Part shown: positions 32,455 through 41,316 of the stretch, piece by piece | How the letters are laid out: each line of letters opens with the position of its first letter | Numbering within the stretch: position 1 is the first letter of the stretch | DNA from: Lachnospira sp. UBA2821 | Lineage (GTDB): Bacteria; Bacillota; Clostridia; Lachnospirales; Lachnospiraceae | Direction of reading: 5' to 3' | Assembly: GCA_002351535.1 (NCBI GenBank) | Contig: DEGR01000001.1 | Coordinates: 1 to 51,298 of the forward strand | Length of the DNA stretch: 51,298 nt | The notes under the pieces: model-generated | Database searches by the model: none | Told to the model about the DNA's origin: nothing | The model's input: only the letters and a program-made list of their open reading frames with translations | Translations under genes and position numbers: made by a program

Positions 32455-34895
32455 TAGATTTTTTTGGATTAAAAAAGAAAAAAATTGAAAAACAAAATAT
32501 AGAAGAGAATACAACTGGTATTATAGCAAGAACTATGCCTGATATGGATAGGAATGGAACATGGATTTACAATATTTTTCTAAATGGCATATTGAATTTT
32601 ATGGTTGTGTATTCAACAATTATGCTTGTTATCAATGCTTTCGATATAGAGATGAATACGGCTGCTTTTTCTTTAATACTAATTATTTTTTGTATTTTTT
32701 CTGCATCGTTTTATGAATTTGTATTTTTGAAAGTAATCGGATACATCGCTATCGTAATCGGCTTTATATATGGGATAATAGAATATCACTCTATGATAAG
32801 AGGCGGGTTTGGAACATTTGCAAATGCTTTTATGGAAGTTATAGAGCAAAAGTTAGACCTCCCGATTGAAAGAAGGTATCAGGAATATACGGCTAATAAA
32901 ACTCTGGCTGTTACTTTTTGTGCGGTATTTATTGCATGTTCGCTTGCACTTATATTTAATATGGCTATAAGTGAGGCAAAGGGCTTTGCACTTACATTTC
33001 TTATAACATTTCCAATGGTACAGCTTGGAATGTATTTTGACAGAGATATTAGTTACGGGTATTTTGGAATATATATTTCAGCTATGATAACTCTGATGCT
33101 GCTTAGAAGCTCTGTTCATTATAAGGCAGAGACTAAGAAAAAGAGGGGTTACCATGTTATAGAGAAAAAAGATGTGAAAAGGTACGAATATGTCAATGAC
33201 GGTGGGAACAGTTTTACAATAATGCTTTTCCTGATTATTGCAGTTATTTGTACATTTGCCGTTACTTACATGACATTTGGAAGGAACATAAACGTGCCGG
33301 AAAAATATGGACAATGGAAAAAGAGTACGCAGGAATTTGCTAAGAAAACGGCTTTGGTAGGCTTCTACGGAATGCTTAATAAAAATGGCAGCGGGACAGG
33401 AGGTATAGGAAGGAACAGACTTGGAGATGTTAAATATGTAAAAATGGATTATCAGACGGATATTACCGTAGAAACGCAGATTAATAAAGAAGAACCGGTT
33501 ATATATCTGAAAGCGTATAATGGAACTTATTACGGTGATAATTCATGGAAATATATTTCTGAAAAAAGACCTGATGACTATAAAGCACTATCAGAATATG
33601 GAATTAAAAAATCACAGATATATTCACTTTCGGCTGATATTTTAAAGAATGATATTGAGAATAGAATTACTAATAAAGTGAAAAAAATGAATGTATACAA
33701 CATGGATGCCAATGAGGATTTTATATACTATAGTAATAATGCTCTTGGGATATTGAGTGTTACAGATGATGCCAGAAATGATGATGAACTTGTGGTAAAA
33801 TTTCCACAGGGACAGGGGATTAAGTTCTATTATTATCCTGTTAAAAGCATGCCTTATGAGGAACTTGAAAATCAGGCAGTTTTAATAAAAGAAAATTCGC
33901 ATGGAGCATCTGTATATAATGTAGAAGAAAAATATAGGGAATATGTAGCAAATACATACATGGATATTCCAGAAGGTAATATTAATTCTATAGATGCATT
34001 CATTAAAAAATATGATTTAAGGTCTGAAGACGGACTATCAAATGTTCAGAAAATCACAGATATATTCGAAAAAGATTTCACATATTCGCTGATACCGGGA
34101 GCAACACCGGATGATGAGGATTTTGTTAATTACTTTCTCGATAAGACAAAGAAAGGATATTGTTCTTATTTTGCGAGTTCTGCAGTACTTATTCTAAGAA
34201 GACTTGGGATTCCGGCAAGATATACGGGCGGATATGCAGTGTCAACTACAGATGAAGAATATATGCACAAAAAGAACAGTTATGTAACAGATTTATATCA
34301 GATAGACGTTAATGACAGTGATGCGCATGCATGGGTAGAGGTATATATAAATAATCTTGGATGGGTTAATGCTGATGTAACACCATCGGATGATGAAACA
34401 GATAAAGATGAAGATACCGGAGTTGGATTTATGCAGATGCTGACATATAACATATTTAATCCGGATACAGCAAAAACTATTAAAAATACTACTATAAGCG
34501 CTTTTAAGATTATCGTTGCACTGTTTGTAAGTGTTATTGTTGTAATAGTGATAGCGGGAGTTATTATAAGACATAGAAGAAAATATAATATTGATATTGA
34601 TAAGAACGTAATATATTTAAGAAAAATGCTTCCTTTTGCGGGAATTGAATGGACCGGGAATATGTCTTATGGCGAACTTAAAGCAAAGATGCAGAACATC
34701 AGTATAATTTCTGATTCGGATATTGACACATTTATTGAAATAGTAGAGAAACATAAGTATAGTCTCTATGATGTAAGCACCGCAGACAGGAAGAAAGTCC
34801 ATAACATAGTATTGGATATTGGACAAAATATATATGACAGAATTACATTTTTAAAAAAAATATATTATATATATGTAAAATGTCTTATAAAATAA
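32451..34895 (+). CDS. Membrane transglutaminase-like protein
   Basis: An 814-residue protein with about six N-terminal helices (about 40-280), an external domain carrying the transglutaminase-like core, one C-terminal helix (about 685-710) and a cytosolic tail. The catalytic triad is visible: Cys571 in GYCSYFAS, His626 in DAHAWVEVY and Asp642 in NADVTPS. Such proteins act on peptides or proteins outside the membrane; the real substrate in this operon type is unknown. The start overlaps the DUF58 stop, completing a moxR-DUF58-transglutaminase unit. Confidence 0.9.
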   Translation: MIDFFGLKKKKIEKQNIEENTTGIIARTMPDMDRNGTWIYNIFLNGILNFMVVYSTIMLVINAFDIEMNTAAFSLILIIFCIFSASFYEFVFLKVIGYIAIVIGFIYGIIEYHSMIRGGFGTFANAFMEVIEQKLDLPIERRYQEYTANKTLAVTFCAVFIACSLALIFNMAISEAKGFALTFLITFPMVQLGMYFDRDISYGYFGIYISAMITLMLLRSSVHYKAETKKKRGYHVIEKKDVKRYEYVNDGGNSFTIMLFLIIAVICTFAVTYMTFGRNINVPEKYGQWKKSTQEFAKKTALVGFYGMLNKNGSGTGGIGRNRLGDVKYVKMDYQTDITVETQINKEEPVIYLKAYNGTYYGDNSWKYISEKRPDDYKALSEYGIKKSQIYSLSADILKNDIENRITNKVKKMNVYNMDANEDFIYYSNNALGILSVTDDARNDDELVVKFPQGQGIKFYYYPVKSMPYEELENQAVLIKENSHGASVYNVEEKYREYVANTYMDIPEGNINSIDAFIKKYDLRSEDGLSNVQKITDIFEKDFTYSLIPGATPDDEDFVNYFLDKTKKGYCSYFASSAVLILRRLGIPARYTGGYAVSTTDEEYMHKKNSYVTDLYQIDVNDSDAHAWVEVYINNLGWVNADVTPSDDETDKDEDTGVGFMQMLTYNIFNPDTAKTIKNTTISAFKIIVALFVSVIVVIVIAGVIIRHRRKYNIDIDKNVIYLRKMLPFAGIEWTGNMSYGELKAKMQNISIISDSDIDTFIEIVEKHKYSLYDVSTADRKKVHNIVLDIGQNIYDRITFLKKIYYIYVKCLIK

Positions 34896-34915
34896 TAGAA
34901 ATAAAACGATAGATA

Positions 34916-34924
34916 TGTTATAAT
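34916..34924 (+). promoter_or_regulatory. Extended -10 promoter element
   Basis: TGTTATAAT contains a TG-n-TATAAT extended -10 box, 34 nt before the next start codon. No good -35 box is seen, as is common for extended -10 promoters. Confidence 0.45.
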
Positions 34925-34957
34925 GAAGAATAATTTTTAGGGAAGGAAGGATGCAGT

Positions 34958-35665
34958 ATGGCTAATTATTTTGGAATAAGTTCAGATTCTGTAGGAATAC
35001 TTTTTGGAAATACAAATGTATCGTCGGGCAGTTCATCAGGCAGCATTTTATCAGAATATTACAGCATAAAAAGTGGTGCATATAAAAAAGCACTGAGGGC
35101 TTATTATGCCGGAATGGATAAAACTGATAATAATACTAAAACTAACATCAAAACTGATATGTCTGTATCAAAAGATGATACCAGAACTCTTGCGGCAATA
35201 AAGAACAGTGCCGATAATATGAAAGATGCCGCAGATGCACTTATTAACAATAAAGATGGTTATGAAGATTCGGAAAAAGTCTTGTCAAAAGTCAGAAATT
35301 TTGTGAAAAATTACAATTCAATGATTGATGAAGCGGGTAAATCTTCATCATCAACAATAAATAATACACTAAAAAATGTTCTTAACAATACGGATATTAA
35401 TAGCAGATTACTTGCAAAAATAGGAATATCTATAGGTGAGGATGGAGATTTATCTATAGATGAGGAAAAATTCAAAAAGGCTGATATGAATAACGTTAAA
35501 ACATTGTTTAGCGGGAACGGTTCATACGGATATTCAGTTAAGGTTAAGGCAGCAATGCTTTCATATCAGTCAGCGAATGAGGCGTCCAAATCTAATACAT
35601 ATAATGCAACTGGAGGATATTCATACAATTATTCAACAGGGGATATTCTTAGCAGTTACATATAA
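34958..35665 (+). CDS. Uncharacterised Ser/Asn-rich protein with FliD-like C-terminal pattern
   Basis: A 235-residue protein with no signal peptide or membrane helix. The N-terminus is Ser/Gly-rich, the middle is helical (DDTRTLAAIKNSADNMKDAADAL), and the C-terminal half contains LLAKIGISIGEDGDLSIDEEKF and VKTLFSGNGSYGYSVK. The last two resemble the C-terminal part of flagellar cap protein FliD ('IGI ... DG.L.ID..K...A...... LF.G'). No flagellar gene is nearby. The resemblance is a personal reading, not a proven homology. AAGGAAGG precedes the ATG by 8 nt. Confidence 0.55.
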   Translation: MANYFGISSDSVGILFGNTNVSSGSSSGSILSEYYSIKSGAYKKALRAYYAGMDKTDNNTKTNIKTDMSVSKDDTRTLAAIKNSADNMKDAADALINNKDGYEDSEKVLSKVRNFVKNYNSMIDEAGKSSSSTINNTLKNVLNNTDINSRLLAKIGISIGEDGDLSIDEEKFKKADMNNVKTLFSGNGSYGYSVKVKAAMLSYQSANEASKSNTYNATGGYSYNYSTGDILSSYI

Positions 35666-35718
35666 GAGAATGTAATGTTTGTATAGTAGTTAAATTGTTG
35701 GTTTGAATGGAGATATGT

Positions 35719-36606
35719 ATGATTAATAATGATAATATGGATAAAGAAGATATAATTGATTTTGAAGAACCGTTGGATATGACTGACCCTAATGCAAGGG
35801 TTCAGAATAACGGATATAATGCACCGCTTTATGACAGAAGGAGATTATATGACGATACACCAAAAACACAGAAGATAAAAACACCCCTTATTCAGAGAAT
35901 TACAGGTGTATTTGTTATAATTGCCATGTTGATTGCGGTAGGATTTATGGGATACATGGCATCTAAAGGTAATTTTGATATTGATAAAGAGTTGCCTTTA
36001 TTTAAGTCAACAGGTATACTTGTCTATGGCATTTTTATAATCGATTCAATTGTTGTCTATGGAGTTAATAAGAATATATCAGTTATAGTATTTGCGTTAA
36101 TATTGCCTGTGTTCTATCCTATTAAGAGAGCATATGCCACAAGTGATACGAAGACTATTTCACTTGTATGGCTTGTTGCATTTGCGGTACTTGGAATTTA
36201 TACATTTTCTAATGTACATGTACAGGTTGAAAGAAAAATAGAACTCATAAAAACATCTTCAGATGATTACTCATCTGATTGCGATGAAGCCGTCAGGCTA
36301 CTTAAAGGACAGATGGTTGGAGATAGAACAGTAGTTGAGATTGTTAAAAATAATATTGATGATTATGTCTGGGAAGCAGAAAAAGTGTCATCAGAAGTAT
36401 GTTCAGTAACGGTAAAAGGAAATTGTGATTTTGTAATTAATCAGATTCCCCAGCCGGATGCATTGTATAATAACAATACAAAAATAAGCTTTAAAGTAAA
36501 TACAGCAACAAAAAAATATGATTTAGCTTACATAGCAATTAATGGAGTAGATTTGACTGCACAGCAGGCTGTACAGGTATGGGAATACCTTTGTAACAAT
36601 AAATAG
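35719..36606 (+). CDS. Uncharacterised membrane protein
   Basis: A 295-residue protein with an acidic, Asn/Asp-rich cytosolic N-terminus (1-45), about four hydrophobic segments (about 52-72, 88-107, 110-127, 150-166) and a C-terminal domain of about 125 residues that probably lies outside the membrane. No known family was recognised. The ATG at 35719 follows GGAG by 6 nt; an in-frame ATG at 35707 would add MEIC, the same double-start arrangement seen in rnc, ftsY and moxR. Confidence 0.7.
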   Translation: MINNDNMDKEDIIDFEEPLDMTDPNARVQNNGYNAPLYDRRRLYDDTPKTQKIKTPLIQRITGVFVIIAMLIAVGFMGYMASKGNFDIDKELPLFKSTGILVYGIFIIDSIVVYGVNKNISVIVFALILPVFYPIKRAYATSDTKTISLVWLVAFAVLGIYTFSNVHVQVERKIELIKTSSDDYSSDCDEAVRLLKGQMVGDRTVVEIVKNNIDDYVWEAEKVSSEVCSVTVKGNCDFVINQIPQPDALYNNNTKISFKVNTATKKYDLAYIAINGVDLTAQQAVQVWEYLCNNK

Positions 36607-36660
36607 CAGAGAGAACGGCAGCACATACACTAAAGGCCGGAATCTCGGAATGGAGAAAAA

Positions 36661-38124
36661 ATGAGTAACAGAATAAGAACAAGATATGCACCAAGTCCAA
36701 CAGGAAAAATGCATGTAGGAAACCTTAGAACAGCATTATATGAGTACCTGATTGCAAAGCATGAAGGTGGAGATTTTGTATTAAGAATAGAAGATACGGA
36801 TCAGGAAAGATATGTAGAAGGTGCCCTTGATATAATATACAGAACTATGAAGGAAGCCGGACTTGAACATGATGAGGGTCCTGATAAAGATGGAGGATTT
36901 GGACCATATGTTCAGAGTGAGAGACAGAATAGCGGATTATATCTTAAATATGCAAAAAAGCTAGTTGAAGATGGTAAGGCATATTATTGTTTTTGTGATA
37001 AAGAAAGACTTGATTCTTTAAAACAGGTCGTTGCAGGAAAAGAAATATCTATATATGACAAGCATTGTCTTCATCTTTCTAAAGAAGAAGTAGAAGAAAA
37101 TCTTGCTAAGGGTATCCCTTATGTAATTCGTCAGAATAATCCGACAGAGGGAACTACAACATTTGTTGATGAGATATATGGAGAGATAACAGTTAACAAT
37201 GAGGAACTTGATGATATGATTCTTATTAAATCTGACGGTTATCCAACATATAATTTTGCAAATGTAATAGATGATCACCTTATGGAAATTACACATGTTG
37301 TAAGAGGAAATGAGTACATTTCTTCATCTCCAAAGTATCAGAGATTATATGAGGCATTTGGATGGGAACCACCTAAATATGTACATCTTCCGCTTATTAC
37401 AGATGAGAATCATAAAAAACTCAGTAAAAGATGCGGACACTCATCATTTGAGGACCTTGTAGAGCAGGGATTTTTACCGGAAGCGATTGTTAACTTTATT
37501 GCACTTCTTGGATGGAGTCCTGAGGGCAATGAGGAGATATTCAGTCTGGAAGAACTTGTAAAAATGTTTGATTATCATCATGTTAATAAATCGCCTGCAG
37601 TATTTGACATGGTTAAGTTAAGATGGATGAACGGCGAATATATCAAAAAAATGGATGATGAAAGATTTTATGATATGGCAATGCCATACATAAAAGAGGT
37701 TATCACAAAGGATAATATAGACTTAAAGAAGATTCTTGATCTTGTAAAGACGAGAATAGAAGTATTTCCTGACCTTAAAGAACTTGTTGACTTCTTTGAG
37801 GAATTACCGGACTATGACATAGCAATGTATACACATAAGAAGATGAAGACAAATTCTGAGAATTCATTAGAAGTGTTAGAGGAATTACTTCCAATACTTG
37901 AGGCACAGGATGATTATTCTACAGATGCATTACATGATACAATTATGAAGTATATTGCAGATAAAGGCATAAAGAACGGACAGGCATTATGGCCGGTAAG
38001 AACAGCCGTATCAGGTAAACAGATGACTCCGGGTGGGGCATTTGAAATAATGGAAATTCTTGGAAAAGATGAGTCAATTGCCAGAATTAAGACAGGAATA
38101 GATAAACTTAAAGCAGCAGTTTAA
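36661..38124 (+). CDS. gltX: Glutamyl-tRNA synthetase
   Basis: A 487-residue class I synthetase with the HIGH-type motif as HVGN (18-21, in PSPTGKMHVGN) and the KMSKS-type motif KLSKR (253-257). The length and C-terminal anticodon-binding domain are normal. Discrimination between Glu-specific and non-discriminating forms cannot be read here. The start is preceded by GGAATGGAG. Confidence 0.96.
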   Translation: MSNRIRTRYAPSPTGKMHVGNLRTALYEYLIAKHEGGDFVLRIEDTDQERYVEGALDIIYRTMKEAGLEHDEGPDKDGGFGPYVQSERQNSGLYLKYAKKLVEDGKAYYCFCDKERLDSLKQVVAGKEISIYDKHCLHLSKEEVEENLAKGIPYVIRQNNPTEGTTTFVDEIYGEITVNNEELDDMILIKSDGYPTYNFANVIDDHLMEITHVVRGNEYISSSPKYQRLYEAFGWEPPKYVHLPLITDENHKKLSKRCGHSSFEDLVEQGFLPEAIVNFIALLGWSPEGNEEIFSLEELVKMFDYHHVNKSPAVFDMVKLRWMNGEYIKKMDDERFYDMAMPYIKEVITKDNIDLKKILDLVKTRIEVFPDLKELVDFFEELPDYDIAMYTHKKMKTNSENSLEVLEELLPILEAQDDYSTDALHDTIMKYIADKGIKNGQALWPVRTAVSGKQMTPGGAFEIMEILGKDESIARIKTGIDKLKAAV

Positions 38125-38137
38125 AAGTGAGGGTAAT

Positions 38138-40147
38138 GTGTCAGATTTATTTACAGAGGCACAGGAAGCAGCAGTTAATCATGCAGATGGACCTATGATG
38201 GTACTTGCAGGACCGGGTAGTGGCAAAACTCTTACAATAACATATAGAGCGAAAAATCTTATAGAAAAATATAATATTAATCCGTCAAACATTCTTGTTA
38301 TTACATTTACAAGAGCGGCGGCTAATGAGATGAATGAAAGGTTCTGGAAAATTATGGGAGTAAGCAATATTCGTGTAACGTTTGGAACCTTTCATGCTGT
38401 TTTTTTTAAGATTCTTAAATACGCATACAATTACGATGCTAACAATATTCTGCGTGAAGAAGAAAAATACCAGATTATAAAGCAGATTTCAGAAGAAAAT
38501 GAAGTCGGATTTGAGGAAAATGATTTAGATATTAAGGAATTTGTTGGCAACATAATAAATGAGATAGGTGTAATAAAAGGTGATATGATAGATGTCAGTC
38601 ATTATTATTCAAAAACATGTGCGGATGAATTGTTTCGAAAAATATATGTAACATATGAAAGAGTACTTCGCGAGAGAAATAAAATTGATTTTGATGACAT
38701 GATGCTATTGTGCCACGAATTATTAACGGTAAGAAAAGATATTTTGAAATTATGGCAGGATAAATATAAATATATTTTGATTGATGAATTTCAGGATATT
38801 AACAGAATTCAGTATGAAATAATAAAGATGCTTGCACTGCCACAGAATAATTTGTTTGTTGTAGGTGATGATGACCAGTCAATATATAGTTTCAGGGGAG
38901 CAAGACCTGAGATTATGCTTAATTTTCCTAATGATTATCCCGGGTGTGAAAGAGTGCTTTTGGATAAAAATTTTCGTTCAGGAAGTAATATTGTCAATAC
39001 ATCGGTCAGACTTATTAAAAACAACCAAAAAAGGTTTGATAAAAAAATTATTGCTGCCGGAAATGCAGAAGGAAAAATTGAATATTTAGAGTTTAATAAC
39101 TGTCAGGAAGAGAATAATTATGTTGTTGAGGAGATAAACAGATACAGACAGGATGGAGTCGCATACTCTGACATGGCTGTTTTATTCAGAACTAACCTTG
39201 GTCCCCGTCTTCTTATTGAGAAGTTAATGGAATATAATATACCATTTCATATTAAAGATGCACTTCCAAATATTTACGAGCATTGGATAGTAAGAGATAT
39301 ATTTACATATATTAATATTGCCAAAGGAAGCCGAAGGAGAAGTGATTTTCTTCAGATTATAAACAGACCGAACAGATATATTTCCAGAAGGATATTTACA
39401 AAAGAAGATGTCAGTTTTGATGATATATATTATAAATATCAGGATAAAGAATGGATGGTCGAAAGAATAGCAAAGCTCGAGTATCATATTAACTTTCTTT
39501 CCAAACTTAATCCTTATGCATGTGTAATGTTTATACGAAATGAGATGGGGTATGATGATTTTCTTAAAGAATATGGTGAAAAAAGACATATAAGTACAGA
39601 AGAATTAATAAAGGTTGCTGATGAACTTGCTGAACTTGCAAAGCAGTTTGAAGATTTTGGTGAATGGAATGAGCATATTATAGAATATTCAGAAAAACTG
39701 AAAAGTCAGACAGTAAAGAGAAATGATGAAGATATGCTTGAACTTGTAACTATGCATGGTTCCAAAGGACTCGAATACAGAGTTGTATTTATGATTGATG
39801 TAAATGAAGGTGTTATTCCACATTCTAAAGCGCTTCTTGATGAGGATATAGAAGAAGAACGCAGAATGTTTTATGTTGCAATTACAAGGGCAAAAGAAAG
39901 ATTACATATATATTATGTGAAAGAAAGATTTAATAAGCCGGTAGAAATCTCACGTTTTATAGGTGAAATGGCTTTTGATTTACAGGAATTTCAAAAGGGC
40001 GTAATAGTAATACATAAAAAATATGGGGAGGGAATAATTAAGGATACCGGATCCGGGAAAATGATAATATATTTTAAGAAATTGAGAAAAGAACTGGTAT
40101 TCGATATAAAATTCACAGTTACAAATAAAATAATTACTCTGAAGTAA
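38138..40147 (+). CDS. UvrD/PcrA-family DNA helicase
   Basis: A 669-residue superfamily 1 helicase with motif Ia GPGSGKTLTI, motif II IDEFQDINRIQ, motif III GDDDQSIYSFRGA, motif V MHGSKGLEY and motif VI YVAITRAKERL. The C-terminal 50 residues (VIVIHKKYGEGII) form the small Tudor-like domain of PcrA. It is somewhat shorter than typical PcrA (about 720-750), so it may be a paralogue rather than the essential PcrA. The GTG start at 38138 lies 13 nt after gltX, with TGAGGG upstream. Confidence 0.93.
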   Translation: MSDLFTEAQEAAVNHADGPMMVLAGPGSGKTLTITYRAKNLIEKYNINPSNILVITFTRAAANEMNERFWKIMGVSNIRVTFGTFHAVFFKILKYAYNYDANNILREEEKYQIIKQISEENEVGFEENDLDIKEFVGNIINEIGVIKGDMIDVSHYYSKTCADELFRKIYVTYERVLRERNKIDFDDMMLLCHELLTVRKDILKLWQDKYKYILIDEFQDINRIQYEIIKMLALPQNNLFVVGDDDQSIYSFRGARPEIMLNFPNDYPGCERVLLDKNFRSGSNIVNTSVRLIKNNQKRFDKKIIAAGNAEGKIEYLEFNNCQEENNYVVEEINRYRQDGVAYSDMAVLFRTNLGPRLLIEKLMEYNIPFHIKDALPNIYEHWIVRDIFTYINIAKGSRRRSDFLQIINRPNRYISRRIFTKEDVSFDDIYYKYQDKEWMVERIAKLEYHINFLSKLNPYACVMFIRNEMGYDDFLKEYGEKRHISTEELIKVADELAELAKQFEDFGEWNEHIIEYSEKLKSQTVKRNDEDMLELVTMHGSKGLEYRVVFMIDVNEGVIPHSKALLDEDIEEERRMFYVAITRAKERLHIYYVKERFNKPVEISRFIGEMAFDLQEFQKGVIVIHKKYGEGIIKDTGSGKMIIYFKKLRKELVFDIKFTVTNKIITLK

Positions 40148-40171
40148 ATATATTCAGAGTAATTATTTTTT
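40131..40171. terminator. Bidirectional terminator between uvrD-like gene and DUF1292 gene
   Basis: TAATTACTCTGAA (40131-40143) is a perfect 13-bp partner of 40153-40165, followed by T6 on the + strand. The - strand also has a T-rich tail, and the hairpin lies between two convergent genes. Confidence 0.88.
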
Positions 40172-40174
40172 GTC

Positions 40175-40486
40175 CTATTCTTCACCGTCTACAAGTTCAT
40201 CATACTCTTCGGCGTCAAGTAGTTCGTCAAACGCATCAGAAGCAGCTTCGAATTCTTCATCAGATTCAATGTTGCTTAACTCGGGTTTATTGTTATCGTT
40301 CTCAGAATAACGATAGAGATACACTTCACCTGTTTCAGCATCAGGACCGTCTGTTGGAAGAAGGGCAATGTAGAACTGTTCATCTACAGGATAAATTGCG
40401 AGAACATCACAATTTACTGTTGTTCCGTCATCAAGGTCAAGTGTTACTGATTGGTCATCTAATTCTTCGATATTTTTTGCACTCAT
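40175..40486 (-). CDS. DUF1292-family protein
   Basis: A 103-residue very acidic protein with the DUF1292 pattern: TVNCDVLAIYPVDEQFYIALLP, then TGEVYLYRYSEN. The function is unknown; the family is widespread in Firmicutes, often near Holliday-junction resolvase and alanyl-tRNA synthetase genes. It is the only gene on this strand in the window. AAAGG lies about 9 nt before the ATG. It is divergent from the basic low-complexity gene at 40668. Confidence 0.88.
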   Translation of the reverse strand: MSAKNIEELDDQSVTLDLDDGTTVNCDVLAIYPVDEQFYIALLPTDGPDAETGEVYLYRYSENDNNKPELSNIESDEEFEAASDAFDELLDAEEYDELVDGEE

Positions 40487-40667
40487 AAAATATTACCTTT
40501 CTTTTATTTGGTTTTCTTAAATGTTTAAGTATCAAAATTACTGTAACAAAATGAGCAAAAAAAATCAAGTGCTTAAATAAGCAAAAATAGGCAAAAAAAG
40601 GTTTGACAATATATAAATTTATTATAAAATATTTATAGTATAATTATACATATGGAAGGAGAAAAAA
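40487..40667. promoter_or_regulatory. AT-rich divergent promoter region
   Basis: This 181-nt spacer separates divergent genes. On the + strand TTGACA (40603-40608) is present, with TATAAA-like and TATAAT (40639-40644) boxes downstream, but none at the standard 16-18 nt distance. Several A-tracts suggest curved DNA. No clear - strand promoter was found. Confidence 0.4.
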
Positions 40668-41255
40668 GTGGCAACAGAGAACGGCAGAGAAAACCGTAAT
40701 ACGGATTGGGAAAAGCGTGGAGACAGAAAGTCGGTCAGAAGAAATGATGACAGAAGAGACGGTTATAAAAGAGACAACACCAGAAGAGAAGGAAATGGTG
40801 AAGGCTACAAAAGAAACAGTTTCAAAAGAGACGATAACGGTGATTTTAAAAAGAATTCTGAATCAAGACATGGAAGACAGAATTCTAACAGAGACGGTCA
40901 GCGACGTGATTCCAAGCCGGGATATTCTAAAGATTTTGGACAAAGAAAAAATAATGCAGGCGGCAGAGGTGGATATAATCCATATGATAAGGATAGAGAT
41001 GATAAGAGAGAGCAGCGCACAAAGACAAGTTCATCTTCAAAAGAAAAAGTTTCGCAGCCTGACAAGGTTGAGATAATAAACAGAATTGAAAAAGAGAAAA
41101 AGGCTATGCAGAAAAAAATGGCTGATAGGAAAAAAGGCAATAAAAATAAGGCGAACAGACCTGCTGCAAGACCTAAGAGAACAGGAAATATTGATTGGAC
41201 AAAGGCGTATGAAAATGATTCATATGATGATGACGATTTTGATATATATCTGTAA
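40668..41255 (+). CDS. Highly charged low-complexity protein, possibly RNA-binding
   Basis: A 195-residue protein made almost entirely of Arg, Lys, Asp, Asn, Gly and Ser, with recurring RRDxR/KRDN-type motifs (residues 10-95), an RGGYNPYDKDRDD segment, a Lys-rich coiled coil (about 130-165) and an acidic tail YDDDDFDIYL. It should be mostly disordered. Such composition is typical of RNA-binding tails, but no domain is recognisable. The GTG at 40668 follows AAGGAG by 7 nt. A second open frame within (40717-41076) is a by-product of the composition. Confidence 0.65.
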   Translation: MATENGRENRNTDWEKRGDRKSVRRNDDRRDGYKRDNTRREGNGEGYKRNSFKRDDNGDFKKNSESRHGRQNSNRDGQRRDSKPGYSKDFGQRKNNAGGRGGYNPYDKDRDDKREQRTKTSSSSKEKVSQPDKVEIINRIEKEKKAMQKKMADRKKGNKNKANRPAARPKRTGNIDWTKAYENDSYDDDDFDIYL

Positions 41256-41261
41256 TGTAAC

Positions 41262-41302
41262 ATATCGCTTTAACAAAATATATTGTTAAGGCGATATATT
41301 TT
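41262..41302 (+). terminator. Intrinsic terminator ahead of the NdpA-like gene
   Basis: A 15-nt arm (41262-41276) pairs with 41283-41297 with one G-T wobble and is followed by ATTTTATT. It ends only about 15 nt before the next ATG and thus lies in that gene's leader. Confidence 0.7.
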
Positions 41303-41316
41303 ATTGGAGGATTGTA

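Noticed and set aside
40717..41076. 119-codon + strand frame inside the basic low-complexity gene
   Set aside because: Its Glu/Thr/Lys composition is a frame-shifted image of the R/K/D/N codons. No ribosome site, while the GTG frame at 40668 has a good one.
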